In this document: positions 6,643 to 13,127 of the stretch, piece by piece
Layout of the letters: every line of letters begins with the position of its first letter
Position numbering within the stretch: the first letter of the stretch is position 1
Assembly (NCBI GenBank): GCA_017452565.1
Contig: JAFTMF010000154.1
Coordinates: 1 to 13,556 of the forward strand
DNA length: 13,556 nucleotides
Direction: 5' to 3'
Origin: Clostridia bacterium
GTDB taxonomy: Bacteria > Bacillota > Clostridia > Oscillospirales > CAG-272
Translations under genes and position numbers: made by a program
Notes under the pieces: model-generated
What the model saw: only the letters and a program-made list of their open reading frames with translations
Databases searched by the model: none
Told to the model about the DNA's origin: nothing

Positions 6643-7518
6643 ATGGATCGCTTCAAGCTTCACAGCGGATTGCTGTCCGCCGAGATTTCGCTCTCGGGCG
6701 GTGAGCTGCGTTCGCTCCAATACGGAGAGACTCAGCTGATCTGGCAGGGAGATCCTGCCTATTGGGATGGCAGTGCCCCCTTTCTCTTCCCCTTCTGCGG
6801 CAGAGTCAAGGACGGCTTCTATCGCTGGCAGGACCTGCAGTATCCGATGACCATCCACGGTTTTCTCCCCACCGCACAAATGAGCGTCGCAGAGCATACC
6901 GATGACCGACTTACGCTGACACTCGCCGATTCCCCCGAAACCCGATCGGTCTATCCCTTCCCCTTCGCGCTGACGATGGACTATCGGCTTTGTGCCGACG
7001 GGCTGGAAATCGCCGCTTCGGTGACGGCAGGTGACATAGCGCTCCCCTTCTCCTTCGGCTGTCATCCCGGATTTCATCTTCCCGTTGGAGACAACGGTTT
7101 CGATAATGCCGCCCTGCTTTTTGACTCCGACGCACCTCTCACCCGCATCGAGATTACCGAAAACGGACTGCTCGGCGACGGACGGAGTGTCTATCCTCTG
7201 ACTAATAGCACCCTCCCCCTCTCCCCCGATCCTGCGGGCGGATGCGGAATCTTCTTTGCAGTTGCCAAGCCGCAGCGAGCGCTGACTCTCACCGCCCCCT
7301 CTCTTCCCTGCGATATCCGTGTGGACTTTGCCGATTTCCCCGTGCTGGGTCTTTGGCACGCAGAAGGGGCTCCCTATCTTTGCATTGAACCTTGGCAGGG
7401 ACTTCCCGCTCCCGAAGGAGTCTCTACCGATCTTGCCAATAAACCCGAAACCGTCACCCTTGCGCCCCACGAAACCAAGACGCTGACTATGCAGATTCGT
7501 CTTCTTCAGAAAGGATAA
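6643..7518 (+). CDS. Aldose 1-epimerase family protein (galactose mutarotase-like, LacX type)
   Basis: A 291-residue cytoplasmic protein of the galactose mutarotase fold, the size of the LacX/YeaD-like branch of aldose epimerases, which act on hexoses or hexose phosphates. Visible conserved positions are the histidine in TIHGFLP (H72), the histidine in FGCHPGFHLP (H141), and the glutamate in LCIEPWQGLP (E249), which fit the two active-site histidines and catalytic base of the fold. The frame is open further upstream, but that stretch is A/T-rich and contains the promoter. The ATG at 6643 follows GGAGG at 6628-6632 with 10-nt spacing and is chosen as the start. It is first in a three-gene unit, 4 nt before the MarR gene. 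The sugar substrate cannot be told from sequence. Confidence 0.85.
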   Translation: MDRFKLHSGLLSAEISLSGGELRSLQYGETQLIWQGDPAYWDGSAPFLFPFCGRVKDGFYRWQDLQYPMTIHGFLPTAQMSVAEHTDDRLTLTLADSPETRSVYPFPFALTMDYRLCADGLEIAASVTAGDIALPFSFGCHPGFHLPVGDNGFDNAALLFDSDAPLTRIEITENGLLGDGRSVYPLTNSTLPLSPDPAGGCGIFFAVAKPQRALTLTAPSLPCDIRVDFADFPVLGLWHAEGAPYLCIEPWQGLPAPEGVSTDLANKPETVTLAPHETKTLTMQIRLLQKG

Positions 7519-7522
7519 GCCA

Positions 7523-7981
7523 ATGTATAACGATCATCTGGAACAATTTACACTCACCCTTGCAGACGTGCTGAAATCCATTAAAAAGCTGAAGGATCAG
7601 CGAATGAGTGCTTACGGACTGCGCAGCAGCCACGTAATGGTGCTCTACATTTTGGGCCGCACTCCCGACGGGCTCACCCCCGCAGAGCTGTCCGACGCCA
7701 GCTCGGTTGACAAGGCGCTGATCTCCCGTATCATCTCCGAGCTCACCGAAAAGGGATTCGTGACCACCGCTCCTTCCGGCGGCAAGCGTTACAAAGCCCG
7801 CCTGCTTCTGACCACCGAGGGCAGAAACGTAGCCAATTATATCGCGAGTGCAGTCAGCACCATTCAGCAGAAGGTCAGCGGTGATATTCCCAAGGAAGAC
7901 TTAGAGGTTTTCTACCGCACCCTCTTCATCCTGCAGACCAACTTCCGCAATCTTGCTGAGGAAGGCGAAACACAAGAATGA
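7523..7981 (+). CDS. MarR-family transcriptional regulator
   Basis: A 152-residue winged-helix regulator of MarR size. The pattern GLTPAELSDASSVDKALISRIISELTEKGFV (split around residues 50-80) is the DNA-recognition helix-turn-helix, followed by a charged wing (SGGKRYKARLLLT) and C-terminal helices typical of the dimerisation region. AAAGGA overlaps the stop of the epimerase gene and lies 7 nt before the ATG. Its stop overlaps the transporter start as ATGA, so regulator and transporter are translationally coupled. This layout suggests it controls its own unit, perhaps in response to the transporter substrate. The ligand is unknown. Confidence 0.88.
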   Translation: MYNDHLEQFTLTLADVLKSIKKLKDQRMSAYGLRSSHVMVLYILGRTPDGLTPAELSDASSVDKALISRIISELTEKGFVTTAPSGGKRYKARLLLTTEGRNVANYIASAVSTIQQKVSGDIPKEDLEVFYRTLFILQTNFRNLAEEGETQE

Positions 7982-9039
7982 AAAATCCGAAGCAAAAAGC
8001 AGCGACGATTCTTGCTATCGTCGCTGCTGCATTATATGCGATCAACGTCCCTCTCTCCAAGCTCCTGCTGGGACATGCATCGGCTACTATGATGGCGGCA
8101 TTCCTCTATTTGGGAGCAGGGCTGGGAATGGGACTTTGGCAAGGCTTGCAAGCTGCAGTCGGACGTCCCGATTCCGAGGAACCGCTGACCCGCCACGAGC
8201 TTCCCTATACCGTTGCAATGGTAGTGCTGGATATTGCCGCTCCCATTCTGTTGATGGCAGGCATTGCCCGCACCAATCCCGCTCACGTATCCTTGCTGAA
8301 CAATTTCGAAATCGTTGCAACCTCGCTGATTGCGCTCCTGATTTTCAAGGAAGTGATTTCCAAGCGGCTATGGATTGCCATTGGACTCATCACCGGCGCC
8401 AGCATCCTGCTGAGCTTGGAGGGGAGTGACGGCATTCTCTTTAACGAAGGATCTCTGTTGGCACTGGGCGCCTGCCTGTGCTGGGGAATCGAGAACAACT
8501 GCACCCGAAAGCTGAGTAACAAGAGCAGCACGCAGATCGTTACCGTCAAGGGAATCGGCTCGGGACTGGGCAGTCTGATCGTAGCGCTGATTCTGAAGGA
8601 GCCCTTCCCTTCACTTTGGATCATCCCTGCCATTTTAGGACTGGGCTTTGTCTCCTACGGACTGAGCATCAAGTGCTACGTGATGGCGCAAAAGGATCTG
8701 GGCGCCGCTAAAACCAGCGCCTACTATTCCATCGCTCCCTTTTTAGGCGTCTTTTTCAGTTTCCTGCTTCTGTGGGAGCTCCCCGTCTGGATGTTCTACA
8801 TCGCTCTTGGGCTGATGGTAGCAGCCACGGTGCTGATTGTCAAAGACACCGTTACCCTGCAGCACGAGCACGCTCATACCCACGTCCACACCCACGCACA
8901 TCGACACGGCGATTTGGTGCACACGCACCCTCACTCTCACTCCCACTCCCACAGCCACGTGCATAGCGGGGATGAATCGGAACACAGCCACTCTCACGAG
9001 GACGGCGATCTCCCCGATCACGCGCACTCTCATTCATAA
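7978..9039 (+). CDS. EamA/DMT-family membrane transporter with a histidine-rich C-terminal tail
   Basis: A 353-residue protein. Residues 1-290 look like a standard ten-helix drug/metabolite transporter made of two EamA repeats: hydrophobic segments start near residues 8, 35, 78, 105, 131, 157, 190, 213, 249 and 272, with the conserved PLSK near the start and NNFEIVATSLIALLIFKE at about 108-125. Residues 291-353 form an unusual hydrophilic tail with 22 histidines, mostly as HxH repeats with Ser, Thr, Ala, Asp and Glu. Tails like this are known from zinc, nickel and cobalt transporters and chaperones (ZIP, CDF, HypB, SlyD) and bind divalent metals. Metal export or metal-gated transport is therefore an inference. 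The start overlaps the marR stop; the gene ends just before a strong hairpin terminator. Confidence 0.88.
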   Translation: MKNPKQKAATILAIVAAALYAINVPLSKLLLGHASATMMAAFLYLGAGLGMGLWQGLQAAVGRPDSEEPLTRHELPYTVAMVVLDIAAPILLMAGIARTNPAHVSLLNNFEIVATSLIALLIFKEVISKRLWIAIGLITGASILLSLEGSDGILFNEGSLLALGACLCWGIENNCTRKLSNKSSTQIVTVKGIGSGLGSLIVALILKEPFPSLWIIPAILGLGFVSYGLSIKCYVMAQKDLGAAKTSAYYSIAPFLGVFFSFLLLWELPVWMFYIALGLMVAATVLIVKDTVTLQHEHAHTHVHTHAHRHGDLVHTHPHSHSHSHSHVHSGDESEHSHSHEDGDLPDHAHSHS

Positions 9040-9042
9040 CGC

Positions 9043-9073
9043 AAAAATGCTCTCCGTTTTGGAGAGCATTTTT
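9043..9073. terminator. Bidirectional intrinsic terminator between convergent genes
   Basis: A 13-bp perfect stem (9043-9055 with 9061-9073) around a 5-nt loop. The arms begin with five A and end with five T, so the hairpin is followed by a U-run on both strands. It would end the transporter unit (plus) and the scfB unit (minus), whose stop codons lie 4 and 11 nt away. Confidence 0.9.
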
Positions 9074-9083
9074 ACGTTATCGA

Positions 9084-10460
9084 TTATTCTTCCCGCATAG
9101 ACTGGGCTACGCGGATCATAATGGCCGCCTCGATACGCTTGCGGTGGAGCTCACAGCCCAGCTCATACACGCCGCGGATGGAACCGGTGGAGTAGTAAGC
9201 GTTTGCCGCACAGCCGCCGCTACAGTAGAAACGGGCAAAGCAATCGTTACACTCGGGATGTGCGTAGACGTTGCAGTATTTGAACTCGTCCAAAATCTCG
9301 GTGTTTTCAAGGCCGGTGAAGATATTGCCCAGCTTGAACTTTTCGTCTCCTACGAACTGATGGCAGGGGTAGATATCGCCGGTGGGAGTCACCGCCATAT
9401 ATTCGGTGCCCACGCCGCAACCGGAGATGCGCTTGACGATGCAAGGACCGCCCTCCAGGTCGATCATATAGTGATAGAAGGTAAAGCCGTTGCCCTTCTC
9501 CTCACGCTTCAGCATTTCCTTGGCGAGGATGTCGTACTGTGCAAGGAGGGTAGGCAGATCCTCTTTGGTCAGCGCATAGTCTGCGGTCTTGGGAGCAACT
9601 ACGGGCTCGATGGAGATCTGCTTGAAGCCCAGATCTGCCATATGTAAAATATCAGCCGCAAAGTCGGGATTGTGGTGGGTGTAGGTACCGCGGATGTAGT
9701 AGTTCTCCTGTCCGCGCTGCTCCGCCCACTTTTGGAACTTGGGCACGATGGTATCGTAGCAGCCCTTGCCTGCTTTGTTGACGCGCATACGGTCATTGAC
9801 GCACTTTCTGCCGTCCAGACTCATTACCACGTTGTGCATTTCACGGTTGCAGAAATCCATCACCTCGTCGTCTACCAAAAGACCGTTGGTGGTGAAGGTG
9901 AAGCGGAACTCCTTGTTGTGCTCCTTCTCCAAAGAGCGACCGTAGGCAACCAGCTGCTTGACTACTTCAAAGTTGAGGGTAGGCTCGCCGCCGAAGAAGT
10001 CTACTTCCAGATGGCGGCGGGTGCCCGAATGAGCGATGAGGTAATCGAATGCCGCCTTGCCCACCTCGAAGGACATCAGACCCTTCTCGTGGTACTCGCC
10101 CTCACCGGCAAAGCAGTATTTGCAGGACAGATTGCATCCGTGGGCGATGTGGAGGCACATTGCTTTGATCACCGACTGACGCTTTTTGAAGTCGAAGGCG
10201 ACTTTGGTAAACTTATCCTCGGTAAAGAGGCGGCCTTCCTTCTTCAGCTCCTCGATATCAGCGTAGAGCTCTTCAATCTCTGCTTCGGTGACGTCGGGAT
10301 TGTCCTTGTATTTGTCCAGGAGGAATGCGGTGAGATCGGCACGCTCCATCTGCTCATAATTAGAGATGGCGTCGAATGCTACCTCGTCCACGGCGTGAAC
10401 CGAGCCGGAGTTGGCGTCGATGATGATGTTATATCCGTTGCTTTTGTATGCGTGTATCAT
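9084..10460 (-). CDS. scfB: SCIFF peptide radical SAM maturase (thioether-forming, SPASM domain)
   Basis: A radical SAM enzyme of 458 residues that installs thioether crosslinks in the SCIFF precursor peptide. Numbered from the ATG at 10460: an N-terminal peptide-recognition region beginning MIHAYKSNGYNI and NSGSVHAVDE, the radical SAM cluster motif CNLSCKYC (C109, C113, C116), GGEPTLN (157-163), and a C-terminal SPASM region with C340, C348, C366, C396, C404, C407, C413, C417 and C436, enough for two auxiliary [4Fe-4S] clusters. The in-frame TTG at 10472 overlaps the previous stop and is a less likely start; family members usually begin MIH. It follows the zinc-ribbon membrane protein by 8 nt. 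Unusually, its substrate gene scfA is not immediately upstream. Confidence 0.93.
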   Translation of the reverse strand: MIHAYKSNGYNIIIDANSGSVHAVDEVAFDAISNYEQMERADLTAFLLDKYKDNPDVTEAEIEELYADIEELKKEGRLFTEDKFTKVAFDFKKRQSVIKAMCLHIAHGCNLSCKYCFAGEGEYHEKGLMSFEVGKAAFDYLIAHSGTRRHLEVDFFGGEPTLNFEVVKQLVAYGRSLEKEHNKEFRFTFTTNGLLVDDEVMDFCNREMHNVVMSLDGRKCVNDRMRVNKAGKGCYDTIVPKFQKWAEQRGQENYYIRGTYTHHNPDFAADILHMADLGFKQISIEPVVAPKTADYALTKEDLPTLLAQYDILAKEMLKREEKGNGFTFYHYMIDLEGGPCIVKRISGCGVGTEYMAVTPTGDIYPCHQFVGDEKFKLGNIFTGLENTEILDEFKYCNVYAHPECNDCFARFYCSGGCAANAYYSTGSIRGVYELGCELHRKRIEAAIMIRVAQSMREE

Positions 10461-10468
10461 AATTCTTC

Positions 10469-10984
10469 TCAATTCTTGCGGCCTTTGCCGCGGATTTTCT
10501 TATATTCTTCACGGGGAAGGACGTAGATCGTCTTCCCACAGTAGGGGCAAGTGTAGGTATCGGTGGCTTTTTTCAACTCTCGATAGTAGCGGCGGCGGGG
10601 ACGGATGTCACGAAGTCCTTCGCCGGACTCATAGTTGCCGCGTCTGGTATTGAAGATCCAATCGTACCAGCGAGCTTCTCCCGGCTCTTCGCAATGGGGA
10701 CAGCTAAGGGATGCCTCGAAAAAGGGCACTCTGATGAGGTAGATCACAAACGGAGCAAATAAAAGCACGAAAACGCCGATGACCGCCCAAACAACAATCT
10801 CTGCCAGCAGAAAGCAGGTAAGCAGGAATAGGGGGCAAATCACCCACCAAGTCCCCACAAACACGCAGAACCGCCGATAGCCGACAAGTCTGCCGCCGTC
10901 GATGACATCGGGATGCGCTCGGCGATAGCGCAGGGCTTGGTACCTCGCCTCCCGGCGCTTTTGTCGGGACGTTTTTTTGGGCAT
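10469..10984 (-). CDS. Small membrane protein with a split zinc-ribbon (CxxC...CxxC), unknown function
   Basis: Not recognised as a named family. The 171-residue protein has a very basic N-terminus (MPKKTSRQKRREARYQALRYRR split over residues 1-22), two adjacent transmembrane segments at about 39-63 and 66-86, then a soluble part with CPHC (C95, C98) and CPYC (C146, C149), a likely zinc ribbon or rubredoxin-like knuckle with a basic insertion. The C-terminus is again lysine/arginine-rich. AGGAGG lies 7 nt before the ATG at 10984. It is directly upstream of scfB and probably co-transcribed with it, with an 8-nt gap. Whether it takes part in SCIFF processing or is an incidental neighbour cannot be told; I could not find a clear promoter in the repeat-rich stretch upstream. 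Confidence 0.75.
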   Translation of the reverse strand: MPKKTSRQKRREARYQALRYRRAHPDVIDGGRLVGYRRFCVFVGTWWVICPLFLLTCFLLAEIVVWAVIGVFVLLFAPFVIYLIRVPFFEASLSCPHCEEPGEARWYDWIFNTRRGNYESGEGLRDIRPRRRYYRELKKATDTYTCPYCGKTIYVLPREEYKKIRGKGRKN

Positions 10985-11016
10985 AGTCGTTCCTCCTGCG
11001 GTGATTGGCAGTATTT

Positions 11017-11133
11017 CCGTAGGGCGAGGGCGGTAGATGCGCTATGCGCAACTACGACTCCCGCCGCTCACAGAGGGCTTGCACAGATAAAACTGTTTGT
11101 CTGTAACGGGAGGAGCAAGCCCCTCCCCTACGG
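11017..11133. repeat. GC-rich composite palindromic element (MITE/REP-like)
   Basis: About 117 bp bounded by CCGTAGGG (11017-11024) and CCCTACGG (11126-11133); with one bulged base the terminal match extends to 13 bp (GAGGG/CCCTC). Nested inside are GGGCTTGC/GCAAGCCC (11075-11082, 11115-11122) and the near-perfect palindrome TGCGCTATGCGCA (11038-11050). No coding frame is supported. The form resembles the short interspersed palindromic repeats common in Oscillospiraceae; copy number could not be checked here. Confidence 0.55.
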
Positions 11134-11155
11134 CGTTAGATGAAAACTCATTTCT

Positions 11156-11181
11156 GCCCGACAAGTATTTGTCGGGCTTTT
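11156..11181 (+). terminator. Terminator-like hairpin oriented to the plus strand
   Basis: A 9-bp stem GCCCGACAA/TTGTCGGGC (11156-11164 with 11169-11177), a 4-nt loop, then TTTTA. The U-run is only on the plus strand, where no gene lies upstream. It may be part of the mobile or repeated element next to it. Confidence 0.5.
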
Positions 11182-11199
11182 ATAAAAGTTCTTGGAGGT

Positions 11200-11229
11200 G
11201 TCGGAACCTTCTTTCAAGAAGGTTCTGAC
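11200..11229. repeat. Inverted repeat without a U-run
   Basis: A 14-bp stem around a 2-nt centre: GAACCTTCTT (11204-11213) and AAGAAGGTTC (11216-11225), extended by GTC/GAC across one G-T position. It resembles hairpin elements scattered in Oscillospiraceae intergenic DNA; function unknown. Confidence 0.45.
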
Positions 11230-11246
11230 CGTAGCCCCAAAGCACG

Positions 11247-11275
11247 AAAAAGCCGCAGACAAGCTGCGGCTTTTT
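11247..11275. terminator. Intrinsic terminator directly after scfA
   Basis: A 12-bp stem AAAAAGCCGCAG/CTGCGGCTTTTT (11247-11258 with 11264-11275) with a 5-nt loop and a U-run on both strands. It starts 7 nt after the scfA stop on the minus strand and should end the scfA transcript, making a one-gene unit. Confidence 0.88.
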
Positions 11276-11282
11276 CATCCAA

Positions 11283-11435
11283 TTACTTGGACTTTTTCAG
11301 CTGCTCGCACTGCTGGTTTGCAACGCTGCAGGAAGTCTTGCTTGCAGACTGGCAAGAGGTCTGGCACTCACCGCAGCCGCCCTTTTTAGCGGATGCTTCC
11401 AGATTTCTGGAGTTCAGGGTTTTGATTCTCTTCAT
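11283..11435 (-). CDS. scfA: SCIFF-family ranthipeptide precursor, five-cysteine variant
   Basis: A 50-residue peptide: a leader beginning MKRIKTLNSRNLEASAKK, then a core with GCGECQTSCQ. This is the family that scfB modifies. The normal core has six cysteines in the order C-GEC-QTSC-QSAC-KTSC-T...C. Here only five are present (C21, C24, C28, C36, C43). The fourth is replaced by Ser32 (codon AGC, where TGC would give Cys), and the threonine normally after the fifth cysteine is Ser37. From memory, characterised homologues crosslink Cys32 to Thr37, so both partners are changed. AGGAGG lies 7 nt before the ATG at 11435; a promoter (11471-11499) and terminator (11247-11275) frame it as a separate transcript. 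Family certain; whether it is still modified is open. Confidence 0.92.
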   Translation of the reverse strand: MKRIKTLNSRNLEASAKKGGCGECQTSCQSASKTSCSVANQQCEQLKKSK

Positions 11436-11442
11436 GATAATT

Positions 11443-11448
11443 CCTCCT
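11443..11448 (-). promoter_or_regulatory. Strong ribosome binding site of scfA
   Basis: AGGAGG on the minus strand, 7 nt before the ATG at 11435. It confirms translation of this short gene. Confidence 0.85.
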
Positions 11449-11470
11449 GTAAAGTGTATATGCTTCTATT

Positions 11471-11499
11471 ATGGTAGCATAAAATCGGGATTTTGTCAA
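11471..11499 (-). promoter_or_regulatory. Promoter of scfA
   Basis: On the minus strand: perfect -35 TTGACA (11499-11494), 17-nt spacer, -10 TACCAT (11476-11471) with an upstream TG one base before it. It lies about 30 nt upstream of the expected ribosome site region and just downstream of a terminator, giving scfA its own transcript. Confidence 0.72.
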
Positions 11500-11510
11500 C
11501 GGGTTTTGCG

Positions 11511-11540
11511 AAAAAGTAGCGGTTCATAGCTACTTTTTTA
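11511..11540. terminator. Intrinsic terminator between the decarboxylase gene and scfA
   Basis: A 10-bp stem AAAAAGTAGC/GCTACTTTTT (11511-11520 with 11529-11538) around an 8-nt loop. The A/T arms give a U-run on both strands. On the minus strand it ends transcription from the decarboxylase gene just before the scfA promoter. Confidence 0.75.
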
Positions 11541-11572
11541 TTAGCACAAGCCGTTTGTAATGTCTAAGGAAC

Positions 11573-11673
11573 AAATTCCACCTTTGGTGGAATTTGAATG
11601 GGAAGAGAAGGACCATCTCAAACGCCGAAGTTCCTTCTCTTCCCACGGACATCGCCCTTCGGGCGATATGTCC
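11573..11673. repeat. Three consecutive hairpins downstream of the decarboxylase gene
   Basis: Non-coding, highly structured DNA. Stem 1: AAATTCCACC/GGTGGAATTT (11573-11582 with 11586-11595). Stem 2: 14 bp perfect, TGGGAAGAGAAGGA with its complement (11599-11612, 11632-11645) around a 19-nt loop. Stem 3: GGACAT..CGCCC/GGGCG..ATGTCC (11647-11657 with 11661-11673), bulged by 2 nt. None has a U-run. It could be a repeat element, an mRNA 3-prime stabilising structure or a small RNA; I recognise no Rfam class. Confidence 0.55.
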
Positions 11674-11708
11674 TGCCCATCTCATCTCCTTGGCTCCGCC
11701 TTTTTCGA

Positions 11709-13124
11709 TTAATATTCTAATACCCGTACCGTCTCGGCCATCCCTTCGCTGTCCGAGTGGAGGCGCACGCCGCTCTCTTGCAGGGCGGTGAAGGCGGCAA
11801 TCAGCCCGCTGTCGATGCGCTCGCCGGGGACGAGGAGGGGGATGTCGGGGGGATACGCCCAGACGAATTCTCCCGCAATGCGTCCGACAGACTCGTATAG
11901 CGGGACGGTTTCGCACTGATACTCTGCCGCTTCTGCAGGGGTGAAGACCATCTCGGGGAGCTCAGGCAAAGCCGTAGCGGCAGATCGGGAGGCGGGGGAC
12001 GTCTCACCAAGTCGGGCGTCGATGGCCATCACTGCTGCGGCAAGACGGTCAAAGCCCTCGTCGGTGTCGGCGATAGAGGTCATACACAGACAGCCGTCTG
12101 CGGTGGTCATCTCAGGCTCGATTTGAAATTCTTCTCGCAGAATCTGCCCGAAGGTTTCGCCGGTGAGAGTGGTGTTTCGCAAAGAAAAATAGAGCTTGCC
12201 GGGATCAAAGCCGAACATCACGGGGGAATCGCCGCTCAGCGGTCGAATATGCGCAAGTCCCGCCGTCCGCTCTCGGAATCGGTTCAGCCGATTCATGTAA
12301 GCATCGAACAGTTCCCCGCTCTGCCGAATGAGCAGAGACACGCAGGCATCCATCCCCGCCATCATCAGATAGGAGGGACTGGTGGTTTGATAATAGGATA
12401 AAAACTTTGCAATCTTCTCCTCCTGCACCCGACGGGAACAGATATGCAGGATCGCAGATTGGGTGAAGGTAGGGAGCGTCTTGTGAAGGCTCTGCACCAC
12501 GATATCCGCGCCGCCGGTGACGGCAGATCGGGGGAAGGCAGAGGAAAATCCCAAATGCGCACCGTGGGCTTCGTCTACGATGAGAAATGCGCCGTGGCTA
12601 TGGGCAACCTTGGACAACGATCGGATGTCGCTGACCACCCCTTCGTAGGTGGGGGAGGTAATGAACACCGCGCCTACCTCGGGGTGAGCGCTCAGCACCC
12701 GCTCCAGCTCATCGGGAGACAGAGAGCCGAACACCCCCGTCTCGGGATCAATGGGTCGGCAAAGGTAATGGGGAGTAAGACTCCGCAGCTCGATGGCGTG
12801 ATAGGCAGATTTGTGAGCCGAGCGGTCAATTGCCACCGTCCCACCCACGGGCAGGAGGGCGGACAGTGCGGCGAGAATGCCGGAAGAAGATCCGTTCACC
12901 AAAAAATGAGACTTTCTCGCGCCCCACAAAGCGGCGGCACGATCCATCGACTGCTTTAAAACTCCCTCGGCAGCGTGGAGATTGTCAAATCCGTGGATTT
13001 CGGTGATATCCACCGCCGACGGATTTGGAATTTGCAGAAAAGCGGGATTGCGCTTATGTCCCGGCATATGCATGGGATATGCGCCGCTCTCGCTGTAATC
13101 GGTGAGTAATTTCAGCAGTTCCAT
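11709..13124 (-). CDS. Orn/Lys/Arg decarboxylase-family PLP enzyme
   Basis: A 471-residue fold-type I PLP enzyme of the short (SpeA/YaaO-like) Orn/Lys/Arg decarboxylase group, acting in the cytosol on a basic amino acid to give a polyamine precursor. Visible: PMHMPGHKR (17-25) and DITEIHGFDNLH (39-50), the N-terminal signature of the group; GSSSGILAAL (78-87); IVDEAHGAHLG (182-192) with the PLP-contacting D184 and H187; and SLHKTLPTFTQSA (212-224) with the Schiff-base lysine K215. The C-terminal domain carries AYPPDIPLLVPGERI, also typical. The substrate (arginine, lysine or ornithine) cannot be decided. The ATG at 13124 has no good ribosome site and lies 3 nt after the stop of the upstream membrane protein, suggesting translational coupling. 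It ends before a hairpin-rich spacer. Confidence 0.9.
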   Translation of the reverse strand: MELLKLLTDYSESGAYPMHMPGHKRNPAFLQIPNPSAVDITEIHGFDNLHAAEGVLKQSMDRAAALWGARKSHFLVNGSSSGILAALSALLPVGGTVAIDRSAHKSAYHAIELRSLTPHYLCRPIDPETGVFGSLSPDELERVLSAHPEVGAVFITSPTYEGVVSDIRSLSKVAHSHGAFLIVDEAHGAHLGFSSAFPRSAVTGGADIVVQSLHKTLPTFTQSAILHICSRRVQEEKIAKFLSYYQTTSPSYLMMAGMDACVSLLIRQSGELFDAYMNRLNRFRERTAGLAHIRPLSGDSPVMFGFDPGKLYFSLRNTTLTGETFGQILREEFQIEPEMTTADGCLCMTSIADTDEGFDRLAAAVMAIDARLGETSPASRSAATALPELPEMVFTPAEAAEYQCETVPLYESVGRIAGEFVWAYPPDIPLLVPGERIDSGLIAAFTALQESGVRLHSDSEGMAETVRVLEY

Positions 13125-13127
13125 AGT

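Noticed and set aside
8743..9033. Frames opposite and beside the histidine-rich tail.
   Set aside because: They are simple by-products of the repeated CAC/CAT codons of the tail; no independent gene is supported.
11017..11275. CRISPR array.
   Set aside because: The repeats are inverted and different from each other; there is no direct repeat with regular spacers.
11530..11916. A 128-codon minus-strand frame overlapping the decarboxylase end and the hairpin region.
   Set aside because: It runs out of frame through the C-terminus of the decarboxylase and then through the structured spacer; it has no ribosome site and its sequence is Arg-rich nonsense typical of an off-frame reading.
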